A DNA stretch of 7,110 nucleotides from Bacteroidia bacterium (lineage in GTDB: Bacteria; Bacteroidota; Bacteroidia; Cytophagales; Cyclobacteriaceae): NCBI GenBank assembly GCA_016650355.1, contig JAENVX010000135.1:1-7110 (forward strand), in the 5' to 3' direction. Below, piece by piece: positions 1-7,087 of this stretch (positions are counted from its first letter, which is position 1; every line of letters starts with the position of its first letter). Made by a program: the position numbers and the translations under genes. Under the pieces are notes generated by a model. It saw only the letters and a program-made list of their open reading frames with translations. It made no database searches and had not been told where the DNA came from.

Positions 1-2294
1 CGATGCCTGATGTTTTAGAGCCTGGTCAGGAAGTTGTTATTAAAGTTTCGGAGCAGGCCAAGCGTAAAATGACTTATACGCTTGCGATTGTAGAAGAAGG
101 ACTACTTGATCTTACGCGATATCGAACCCCCGATGTTTGGAATCGCTTTTATGCTCGCGAAGCATTGGGGGTGAGAACGTGGGATTTGTACGACCAGGTG
201 ATGGGATCATTTGGTGGTAAGATTGAGCGATTGCTTGCAGTGGGTGGAGATGAGGAACTTAAAGGGAAAGAAGACGACACTAAGTCAAATCGATTTAAGC
301 CGGTTGTAAAATATTTTGGACCGTTCACATTAGATGGTGGGAGCAACGAGCATCGATTTGTGATGCCTCAATACATCGGTTCGGTAAAAACCATGTTAGT
401 TGCTGGGTATGAAGGTGCATACGGTAAAACCGACAAGGCTACTCCTGTACGCAAACCCCTGATGGTATTGGCGACTTTACCAAGGGTGCTAGGCCCGGAA
501 GAAACAGTTAAGCTTCCAATCACAATATTCTCAAGCGATGCAACTATTCGCGATGTAAAGGTGGATATAAAAGTAAGCGGCCCTGTGGTATTGACAAATG
601 GTGGTAGCAAGTCAACAACCATGTCGGGAATTGGAGACCAGACAATAGATTTCGATCTATCTGTCAAAAGTGAAACTGGATTTGCTAAAATCCAAGTTGT
701 AGCCTCATCTGGTAATTACAAAGCGACAGACTTAATTGAAATTGAGATTCGAAATCCCAATCCTTCAGTTACCGTTGTGCAAGACGAAATGCTAGAAACT
801 GGTAAAACATGGACCGCTTCTGTTGCACCTATTGGAATTATTGGAACGAATTCAGCACTTCTTGAAGTCTCGAGTTTGCCTCCGGTAAACCTGGGACAGC
901 GACTAAAATATCTGATACAATATCCATACGGGTGTATTGAACAAACAACCTCTTCAGTATTCCCGCAACTTTATCTAGGTCTTGTGAAATCGTTAACCCC
1001 TGAAGAGAAAGTAGCAACTCAGCGAAATGTCAAAGCCGGAATAGAGAGAATAAAATTATTTGCTAATCGTGATGGAGGTTTTGCCTATTGGCCTGGAGGT
1101 GAGGATTCTGATAGTTGGGGAACGACCTATGCAGGTCATTTTTTAATAGAGGCTGAGGCGATGGGATATTTTGTTCCCCACGACATTATCAAACGATGGA
1201 AAAAATATCAGAAGAGCAAGGCTCAGTCTTGGCGCAAAAATCAGGAATATAGTAGTGGCGAATTAATTCAAGCCTATAGACTTTATTCATTAGCATTAGC
1301 TGCCGATCCTGATCTGGGCGCAATGAATCGTTTGCGTGAACAAACGAATCTTCCGGTTTCTGCAAGCTGGATGTTAGCCGCTGCCTATATTAAGGCAGGT
1401 CAGGCTGAAGCTGGAAAAAAACTTATTGCAAATCTTTCAACCAATGTAAAACCTTATCAGGAAATGGCATATTCCTATGGTTCTGATCTTCGCGACAAAG
1501 CGATAATTCTGGAAACATTGCTGTTATTAAACGATAGGCCAAAAGGATTTGAGTTGCTGAAAGAGATTTCAGAATCATTAAGTAATTCTTCTTATTGGAT
1601 GAGTACTCAATCAGTTGCCTGGTGTTTGAAGTCAGTTGGATCTTTCGCTAGTGCGGAACAAAAAGGCGATTTGAAGTTTAATTATACTTTCAATGGAAAA
1701 ACGATGTCAGCTAACACTGAGCTGCCTATTGCACAAGTTACGTTGCCAATTGAAGAAGCTAAAGATTCACACCTTAAAATTGAAAGCAGTAGTAAAGGCA
1801 CTTTGTTTGTAAGGATCATTTCTGAAGGGGTACCTGCCCGTGGTGAAGAAAAGGATGCAGACAATAACTTAAGCATTAGCGTTGTGTATACAAACGTGGA
1901 TGGTGTCTCGATGGATCCAACTCAATTGGAGCAAGGCAAGGAGTTTATCGCAAATGTTACCATCAGTAATCCTGGTCTGCGGGGCATTTATAAAAATCTG
2001 GCCCTTAATCAGATTTTCGCTTCGGGTTGGGAAATCAATAACCTTCGCCTAGGTGGTGATGAAGAACGTTTAATTGGAGATAAACCAACTTATCTTGATA
2101 TTCGCGATGACCGTGTCTATACCTATTTCGATCTGGGAGCCAACCAGCGTAAGACGTTCAAGGTGATGCTAACTGCTAGTTATGCCGGATCATTTTATTT
2201 GCCAGCTGTAAGCTGCGAGGCAATGTACGACCATGGAATATATGCAAGCAAGAAAGGTAAAGTTGTGGAAGTTTTGAAGAAAGTAATTCAGTAA
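1..2294 (+). CDS. Alpha-2-macroglobulin family protein, C-terminal part (5' end outside window)
   Basis: This is the C-terminal 763 residues of a bacterial alpha-2-macroglobulin, a large envelope protein thought to trap attacking proteases by covalent thioester capture. The reading frame is open to the left edge (bases 1-2 end a preceding codon). Full family members are well over 1,500 residues, so the ATG at base 3 is an internal Met. Visible in order, numbered from that Met: the end of a bait-region-type domain (about 20-65, with a LAIVEEGLLDLT stretch); a Gly/charged linker (68-100); the A2M/MG7 domain (about 100-190, KYFGPF through LATLPRVLGP); the thioester domain (about 283-570) with YPYGCIEQ, where Cys311 and Gln314 would form the thioester, and GGFAYWPGG at 358-366; and a C-terminal MG10-like domain (about 625-755, including DIRDDRVYTYFDL). 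No truncation or frameshift is seen. The stop lies 10 bases before the next gene. Linkage with pbpC two genes on fits the known A2M-PBP1C pairing. Lipoprotein anchoring is typical of the family but cannot be checked here. Confidence 0.95.
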   Translation, partial: MPDVLEPGQEVVIKVSEQAKRKMTYTLAIVEEGLLDLTRYRTPDVWNRFYAREALGVRTWDLYDQVMGSFGGKIERLLAVGGDEELKGKEDDTKSNRFKPVVKYFGPFTLDGGSNEHRFVMPQYIGSVKTMLVAGYEGAYGKTDKATPVRKPLMVLATLPRVLGPEETVKLPITIFSSDATIRDVKVDIKVSGPVVLTNGGSKSTTMSGIGDQTIDFDLSVKSETGFAKIQVVASSGNYKATDLIEIEIRNPNPSVTVVQDEMLETGKTWTASVAPIGIIGTNSALLEVSSLPPVNLGQRLKYLIQYPYGCIEQTTSSVFPQLYLGLVKSLTPEEKVATQRNVKAGIERIKLFANRDGGFAYWPGGEDSDSWGTTYAGHFLIEAEAMGYFVPHDIIKRWKKYQKSKAQSWRKNQEYSSGELIQAYRLYSLALAADPDLGAMNRLREQTNLPVSASWMLAAAYIKAGQAEAGKKLIANLSTNVKPYQEMAYSYGSDLRDKAIILETLLLLNDRPKGFELLKEISESLSNSSYWMSTQSVAWCLKSVGSFASAEQKGDLKFNYTFNGKTMSANTELPIAQVTLPIEEAKDSHLKIESSSKGTLFVRIISEGVPARGEEKDADNNLSISVVYTNVDGVSMDPTQLEQGKEFIANVTISNPGLRGIYKNLALNQIFASGWEINNLRLGGDEERLIGDKPTYLDIRDDRVYTYFDLGANQRKTFKVMLTASYAGSFYLPAVSCEAMYDHGIYASKKGKVVEVLKKVIQ

Positions 2295-2304
2295 TGTATC
2301 ACTC

Positions 2305-2736
2305 ATGAAAAATAGAATTCTTTTCATTGTACTTATTCTACAAACTGCATCTGGGTTTGCTCAAAACGAAAAAATAGAGAAGTATATCCTTGATCTTTCG
2401 CAGAGGAAATTTGAATGGATGTTAAACAAGAATCTTGATTCCCTTGAAGTTCTATTAGATGATCAAGTAAAATATATTCATTCAAATGGGTGGGCACAAT
2501 CCAAAAAAGATGTTATCGATGATCTTAAATCCGGAAAATTAAGTTACCAAAATATTAAGGTTACAGAATCAAGTGTCAGGCGTTACGACAAGGCGGCAAT
2601 CGTTAATGGTGTAGGTTATTTTTCGGGTATGGTAAATATTACTTCATTTGCTATGGAACTCTCCTATACAGAAGTCTTTGTGTATAGAAATGGGAAGTGG
2701 CTACTGGTTTCACGGCATGCTAATCGGATGCCATAA
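2305..2736 (+). CDS. Secreted NTF2-like (DUF4440/SnoaL-type) small protein
   Basis: This 143-residue protein has an N-terminal signal peptide: Lys/Arg at 2-4, a hydrophobic core at about 5-15, and a likely cut after GFAQ at residue 20, a common Bacteroidota pattern. The rest matches the NTF2-like alpha+beta cone fold of the DUF4440/SnoaL type: an N-terminal helical part (about 22-50), then IHSNG at 58-62, SKKDVIDDLKSG at 66-77, a strand pair around AAIVNGVGYFSG, and the closing YTEVFVYRNGKWLLVSRHA. Family members are small-ligand binders or enzymes and many have no known activity, so no reaction is assigned. The protein should be periplasmic. The start is the only sensible ATG. It has no Shine-Dalgarno sequence, as is usual in Bacteroidota, lies 10 bases after the A2M stop, and the gene ends 2 bases before pbpC, implying cotranscription with both. 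Its position inside an A2M-pbpC pair suggests an envelope role, which is inference. Confidence 0.85.
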   Translation: MKNRILFIVLILQTASGFAQNEKIEKYILDLSQRKFEWMLNKNLDSLEVLLDDQVKYIHSNGWAQSKKDVIDDLKSGKLSYQNIKVTESSVRRYDKAAIVNGVGYFSGMVNITSFAMELSYTEVFVYRNGKWLLVSRHANRMP

Positions 2737-2738
2737 GT

Positions 2739-5099
2739 ATGTCAGGCAAGAGAAAACTATTTATTTTATTAGCCATAGCGACTGGATTATTACTCTATCT
2801 ATTTTCATTACCTAAAGTTCTTTTCAACGACCCATACTCTACAGTTCTTGAAGCCCGAAATCAAAACTTGTTGAGCGCATCCATTGCGTCAGATGGTCAA
2901 TGGAGATTTCCTGAGGGCGAACGTATTCCGGAGAAATTCAAAGAAGCCATTATCCTTTTTGAGGATAAGCGCTTTTACAGTCACCCTGGTGTTGATCCAC
3001 TTTCTATAGGCAGAGCAGCGCAGCAAAACCTGAAGGCCGGAAAAATAATCAGTGGGGGTAGTACACTTTCTATGCAGGTAATCCGCTTAGCAAGAAAAAA
3101 TAAAAACAGAACGATCTTTGAAAAGGTGATTGAAATAGTTTTGGCTACGCGACTTGAACTCCGATATTCCAAGGAAGAGATTCTTGGTTTGTATGCTGCC
3201 CATGCCCCATTTGGAGGAAACGTGGTAGGACTTGAATCAGCGTGCTGGCGATATTTTGGACGCGCCCCAGATGATCTGAGCTGGTCAGAGGCGGCCTTGC
3301 TTGCAGTATTGCCAAACAATCCTTCGCTTATCCATTTAGGAAAGAATAGACAACGATTGATGGAGAAGCGAAACCATCTTCTCGATAGAATATCTAAAAC
3401 CGAAAAGTTTGACGAGCTAACCTTACACTTAGCTAAATCAGAACCAATTCCCAAAAACCCATTGCCTCTGCCGCGCATAGCTCCGCATCTTTTGGATCGC
3501 GTCATAAGCGAGGGTAAGGCTGGACAAAAAATTGTTTCAACATTGGATCAACACTTACAAACCAGAACGTTGCAAATCATTCAGGATCATCATCAACGAT
3601 TGAAAGCAAACCAAGTTTTCAATGCTGCGGCACTGGTTGTTGAGGTGAAAACGGGAAATGTATTAGCCTATGTCGGCAATACCCAAAGTGGTCAGGAAAA
3701 TAACCAGTACGTAGATGTAATAAAAGCTCCGCGTAGTACTGGTAGTATTTTAAAACCCTTTCTCTTTGCTGCCATGCTTGATGAAGGTAAGATGTTACAG
3801 CATGCTCTCTTGCCCGATGTGCCCACCATTATTAATGGATTCTCCCCCAGGAATTTTTCCAAAGAGTATGATGGTGCTGTGGCGGCTGATAAAGCCCTGA
3901 TCAGATCTCTCAATATTCCAGCAGTTCACGAGCTTCGTGAATATCGGTATGAGAAATTTTATGAGTTGTTGAAAAATCTCGGACTAACTACTCTTAATCA
4001 ACCCGCGGATCACTATGGGTTGTCGTTAATTCTTGGTGGAGCTGAGGGAAACTTATGGGATATCACGGGTGGATATGCTTCAATGGCAAGAACTTTAAAT
4101 AACTATTTTGATCAGCCGGGAAAAAAGCGATATAACAAAAAAGACTTTCATGCACCTTCTTATAACGAGACAGGAGCTGAATTGGGAAAAGAAGGAAATG
4201 AAATTGAGGAGAATTCATGGCTAAGTGCTGCTTCTATTTATTTTACTTTCGATGCGCTTAAAGAAGTCTATCGTCCGGGTGAAGGAACGGGTTGGAAATA
4301 TTTCAGCAGTTCAAAAAAAATTGCATGGAAGACAGGTACAAGTTTTGGATTTCGCGATGGTTGGGCAGTAGGTGTAAACCCAGATTATGCTGTTGGCATT
4401 TGGGTTGGCAATGCTGATGGTGAGGGAAGGCCAGGACTTACCGGCACTGAAACAGCGGCTCCAATTTTGTTTGATGTTTTCTCATCGCTTCCAGGCAATT
4501 CATGGTTCAAGCATCCGGTTTCCGAAATGGAAAATATCTCAGTCTGCAGAGTAAGCGGCCAGCGTGCAACGGAACATTGCGATTTGACAGACAAAATTTC
4601 GGTAACACATGCGGGTTTACAAACCCAATCTTGCTCGTATCACAAGAAGATCCATTTGTCTATAGATCATAAATACCGTGTCCATAGCGAGTGTGCTTCT
4701 ATCAGTGAAATTTATTCAGCGAATTGGTTTGTATTGCCTCCAGTTCAAGAATATTATTTCAAATCTAAGAACCTTAGCTACAAACTTCTACCACCATTCC
4801 GAGCGGATTGTATAAATCCTTCTGCTATTGCTTCAATGGAGCTTATATATCCCAAAGCCAATGCTCGCATCTTTGTGCCTCGCGAACTTAATAATGAACA
4901 AGGAAGTACAGTTTTTGAAGTAGCCCATCGCAATCCAACTATAAATGTTTACTGGCATCTGGATGGCAATTTTGTAGGGACTACCAGGAGATCGCATAAG
5001 ATTGTGCTTTCTCCTTCAGCAGGACGTCATACACTAAGCCTTGTGGATGAGAATGGGGAAACTTTACAACGAGAATTTAGGGTTATATCAGGAATATAA
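2739..5099 (+). CDS. pbpC: Penicillin-binding protein 1C (bifunctional glycosyltransferase/transpeptidase)
   Basis: This is a class A penicillin-binding protein of the PBP1C type (786 residues; the E. coli protein is about 770). It polymerises lipid II glycan strands and cross-links peptides on the outer face of the inner membrane. It has one N-terminal membrane anchor (about 6-23). The GT51 domain (about 55-235) carries EDKRFYSHPGVD with catalytic Glu75, GGSTLSMQ at 106-113, KEEIL with Glu147, and YFGRAP...LSWSEAALLAVLPNNPS. The transpeptidase domain carries SILK with nucleophile Ser336 and Lys339, SLN at 390-392, and KTGT at 531-534. All are intact, so both activities are expected. A Cys-containing PBP1C linker follows (Cys603, 614, 632, 652, 691; SCSYH at 631-635). 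The last 85 or so residues (from about 700, LIYPKANARIFVP) are the BiPBP_C domain that marks PBP1C. The ATG lies 2 bases after the NTF2-like stop with no Shine-Dalgarno sequence, suggesting translational coupling. The E. coli homologue is poorly active in cross-linking, so the in vivo role here may be mainly glycan synthesis or repair linked to A2M. Confidence 0.97.
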   Translation: MSGKRKLFILLAIATGLLLYLFSLPKVLFNDPYSTVLEARNQNLLSASIASDGQWRFPEGERIPEKFKEAIILFEDKRFYSHPGVDPLSIGRAAQQNLKAGKIISGGSTLSMQVIRLARKNKNRTIFEKVIEIVLATRLELRYSKEEILGLYAAHAPFGGNVVGLESACWRYFGRAPDDLSWSEAALLAVLPNNPSLIHLGKNRQRLMEKRNHLLDRISKTEKFDELTLHLAKSEPIPKNPLPLPRIAPHLLDRVISEGKAGQKIVSTLDQHLQTRTLQIIQDHHQRLKANQVFNAAALVVEVKTGNVLAYVGNTQSGQENNQYVDVIKAPRSTGSILKPFLFAAMLDEGKMLQHALLPDVPTIINGFSPRNFSKEYDGAVAADKALIRSLNIPAVHELREYRYEKFYELLKNLGLTTLNQPADHYGLSLILGGAEGNLWDITGGYASMARTLNNYFDQPGKKRYNKKDFHAPSYNETGAELGKEGNEIEENSWLSAASIYFTFDALKEVYRPGEGTGWKYFSSSKKIAWKTGTSFGFRDGWAVGVNPDYAVGIWVGNADGEGRPGLTGTETAAPILFDVFSSLPGNSWFKHPVSEMENISVCRVSGQRATEHCDLTDKISVTHAGLQTQSCSYHKKIHLSIDHKYRVHSECASISEIYSANWFVLPPVQEYYFKSKNLSYKLLPPFRADCINPSAIASMELIYPKANARIFVPRELNNEQGSTVFEVAHRNPTINVYWHLDGNFVGTTRRSHKIVLSPSAGRHTLSLVDENGETLQREFRVISGI

Positions 5100-5100
5100 A

Positions 5101-5123
5101 TATTCATAACTATTTGATGAATA
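5101..5123 (+). terminator. Weak hairpin just after pbpC, possible terminator
   Basis: A perfect 7-base inverted repeat, TATTCAT (5101-5107) and ATGAATA (5117-5123), with a 9-base loop starts one base after the pbpC stop codon. A short T run (TTTT, 5127-5130) follows a few bases later. The stem is almost all A/T and would be weak, so it could end the A2M-NTF2-pbpC transcript only inefficiently. Chance occurrence in this AT-rich gap is quite possible. Confidence 0.25.
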
Positions 5124-5142
5124 ATGTTTTATATATATAATA

Positions 5143-5174
5143 TTGAATTATTTGATTAATAGTCACTACTTTAG
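5143..5174 (+). promoter_or_regulatory. Candidate Bacteroidota-type promoter for the OmpA-family gene
   Basis: TTG at 5143-5145 and TACTTTAG at 5167-5174, separated by 21 bases, resemble the Bacteroidota sigma-ABfr consensus (a -33 TTG element and a -7 TAnnTTTG element, 7 of 8 matching in the latter). This would start transcription around 5180, giving a very short leader before the ATG at 5195 or 5201. The AT-rich tract upstream (5127-5142) would suit a promoter. The match is modest and was found by eye, so it is only a candidate, but the 95-base gap is the only place in the window where a promoter would be expected. Confidence 0.35.
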
Positions 5175-5192
5175 TCTTTTTATACTAAAAAG
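5170..5192 (+). repeat. Two overlapping, mutually exclusive small inverted repeats before the OmpA-family start
   Basis: TTTAGT (5170-5175) pairs with ACTAAA (5184-5189) across an 8-base loop. In the same stretch CTTTTT (5176-5181) pairs with AAAAAG (5187-5192) across a 5-base loop. The two stems share bases 5187-5189 and cannot form together. They overlap the candidate -7 element and end 2 bases before the first ATG, so they could be an operator or a leader structure. Both stems are short and A/T rich, so this may be chance. Confidence 0.3.
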
Positions 5193-5194
5193 GT

Positions 5195-7000
5195 ATGTCT
5201 ATGGCAATTAAAGTAAACCTGATGTTGCTCTTATTTTTTTGTGGCTTTGTCACACAAGGGCAACCAACTAAACCAGCAACTGGAGATTATAATAATCATG
5301 TTGTCATTGGTGCTTTTGGAAAAAAAGACAATGCGGTCAATCTTGTAAAAGCCTCAAGAGAAATATATCCGGATGTTGCGTTCGAAATTAATACATCCAG
5401 GCAACTATACTATGTTTATGTCCTAAAGACTGACGATAGGGTTCAGGCTTTTGCTTTATCTAGAAAACTGCAAAGGGAGTCGACTCATTTGGACACTTGG
5501 GTTTTTTACGGGATACTGGGTGAAGGCATTAATGCTGTAAATGAGAAAGCCGTTGTAGCCAATAAGAGTTCAAACGGTAAGATATTAGACGCAAACATTT
5601 CATTAACAGATCCAATTAGTGAAAGTCATGATGATTTAAAGGTTGCCGATGAAGTAAAAGCCTATTCCATGGCTAAAGAATCCGGTGGGTTAGATTTAAA
5701 TAATGCTATCGCAAGCGCTGAAACAAATAGTGAAAAAAAACATTATGAAGTAATCAAGAATGTAAAAGAAAAAGCTGTTGGATTGGATGCAACCACAAAA
5801 GTAATTGTATTTAAAGACGACAAGGAAGGCAGAGAAGCATTGCGGTCACTCGGATACGAAATCGAAGAAGGGAAACCGGTAGGTGGTTTCTTTGATTCTA
5901 AGAATAATATTCTTGCTATCAACGCATCTGAATCTAAATCGGATGAACCTTTTCATGAAGGACTGAAACCTGTGGTGGAATTTTTAAAGAAGAAAAGCCC
6001 TGAGTTGTTTGATCAATTTACCCAGCAAGCAACAGCAATGAAACACCCAACAAAAGGGGTAATTTATGGCGAGCTCACTGCAACTCCTGAGGAGGCACTC
6101 GGCAATATGTTGGCTGATGTAGCAGCGGGATTTTTTGACAATGCTAATGTTCTAAAAAATGAAGCTTCCGTGCTTATGGGAAAAATTCTTCAATCGGTAG
6201 GCGTTGAGCCACCAGACATCGCAATCAGTAGTCAGCATTTAAACGCTACTGCCAATAACCTAGCCATTGCGGTGCGAGAAGCTACAGGATTTGATGCTGA
6301 CGGTAATCGAAGATTTAGGTTTAATATTTTCAACACTATTAATAGCCGGAAGATAAAAGGGGATGTGGCGCTAGTTACTGAATCCGGTAAAAAGTTAGCT
6401 TCCTATCAAGGCAATGAGTTGATTCAAGTGAAACGTAAAGATGTTTCCGGTGAAATTATCCTAGCCTGTGATATTATGGGTTATAGAAATCTTCTCTTTA
6501 AATTGAATTATGACAACCCATTCTTAATCAAGGATGTGACGAAGGGTGAGGATGAAGAAGCCGTTGTTCCCTTCGGCTTAGTTAGGCTGCAAAAGGGAGA
6601 TATTTCAGTAATGTACAATGTGTATTTCTTTAAGGATGCAGCGATCATCAGGCCAGAATCGAAATACGAAATTAATAACCTTCTTGATATGATGAACGAA
6701 GGCCCTGCTTACAGGATACGAATACACGGTCATACAAACGGTAATGCATCGGGAAAGATTATAACCATGGGAGAATCCAAGAATTATTTTTCACTAACGG
6801 GAACAAAGGATGGGCGTGGGTCTTCCAAGGATCTTTCAAAAGAACGTGCCGAAGTTATTCAGCAATACTTAATAGACAATGGAATTTCAGCGGATAGAAT
6901 GGAAATAAAAGCTTGGGGTGGAAAACGTCCCCTTTATGACAAGAATGACAGCCAAGCCAGGGCAAATGTTCGAGTAGAAATTGAGATTCTTGAGAATTAA
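5195..7000 (+). CDS. Secreted SPOR-like/OmpA-family envelope protein with an unusual middle domain
   Basis: This 601-residue protein has an N-terminal signal peptide (hydrophobic core about 9-20, probable cut near TQGQ at 20-23). Residues about 32-108 (VVIGAF, LYYVYVLKT, ALSRKLQ) look like a SPOR-type or SPOR-like module. Residues 110-200 are a charged, probably flexible linker. Residues about 200-320 are unrecognised overall, but resemble a degenerate zinc-peptidase-like fold, with HEGLK at 254-258 and EEAL at 299-302. Residues about 365-460 look like a beta-rich module, and about 470-600 are an OmpA-like domain (VYFFKDAAIIRPES, IHGHTN, LSKERAEVIQQYL, AWGGKRP, NVRVEIEI). Such domains bind peptidoglycan and tether the outer membrane or an associated complex to the wall. 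The usual GHTD aspartate is Asn515, while the binding arginine is kept (Arg551). An alternative start at 5201 is better spaced from AAAAAGG (5187-5193, 7-base gap) than the ATG at 5195. No beta-barrel is evident, so it is probably periplasmic. It is separated from pbpC by 95 bases and is likely expressed independently. Confidence 0.88.
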   Translation: MSMAIKVNLMLLLFFCGFVTQGQPTKPATGDYNNHVVIGAFGKKDNAVNLVKASREIYPDVAFEINTSRQLYYVYVLKTDDRVQAFALSRKLQRESTHLDTWVFYGILGEGINAVNEKAVVANKSSNGKILDANISLTDPISESHDDLKVADEVKAYSMAKESGGLDLNNAIASAETNSEKKHYEVIKNVKEKAVGLDATTKVIVFKDDKEGREALRSLGYEIEEGKPVGGFFDSKNNILAINASESKSDEPFHEGLKPVVEFLKKKSPELFDQFTQQATAMKHPTKGVIYGELTATPEEALGNMLADVAAGFFDNANVLKNEASVLMGKILQSVGVEPPDIAISSQHLNATANNLAIAVREATGFDADGNRRFRFNIFNTINSRKIKGDVALVTESGKKLASYQGNELIQVKRKDVSGEIILACDIMGYRNLLFKLNYDNPFLIKDVTKGEDEEAVVPFGLVRLQKGDISVMYNVYFFKDAAIIRPESKYEINNLLDMMNEGPAYRIRIHGHTNGNASGKIITMGESKNYFSLTGTKDGRGSSKDLSKERAEVIQQYLIDNGISADRMEIKAWGGKRPLYDKNDSQARANVRVEIEILEN

Positions 7001-7087
7001 TATGAGATGTATAAACGTCATTTAATATTTTATTAGAGATATTTTAGAAAGAATAGTCTGAGCATGGAATAGTTGATGGATTAATGC
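7001..7087. other. Non-coding tail after the OmpA-family gene
   Basis: This AT-rich stretch holds no plausible gene. An ATG at 7002 reads only seven codons before a stop. No convincing terminator hairpin was seen. The 8-mer ATATTTTA occurs twice (7025-7032 and 7039-7046), which is unremarkable at this base composition. Confidence 0.6.

Noticed and set aside
3..5. ATG at base 3 as the true start of the A2M gene
   Set aside because: The frame is open to the window edge, there is no signal peptide, and the sequence begins in the middle of a known domain. It is an internal Met.
149..667. Two - strand open frames (149-346 and 368-667) opposite the A2M gene
   Set aside because: They are shadows of the conserved A2M frame, with no domain, signal peptide or promoter evidence.
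1682..1876. 64-codon - strand open frame
   Set aside because: It lies entirely inside the A2M gene, is short, and has no recognisable features.
2981..3505. 174-codon open frame on the - strand
   Set aside because: It is antisense to the highly conserved GT51 domain of pbpC, has low-complexity Ser/Arg/Pro-rich composition, and shows no recognisable domain.
3692..4594. Two - strand open frames (3692-3913 and 4385-4594) opposite pbpC
   Set aside because: They are antisense to conserved transpeptidase and linker sequence and have no support of their own.
5127..5143. TATATATA tract as an origin or phase-variable repeat
   Set aside because: It is short and imperfect, in an ordinary AT-rich intergenic region, with no DnaA boxes or iterons nearby.
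7025..7046. Direct repeat ATATTTTA twice, 14 bases apart
   Set aside because: An 8-base A/T-only repeat is expected by chance in this AT-rich tail, and no third copy or flanking structure was seen.
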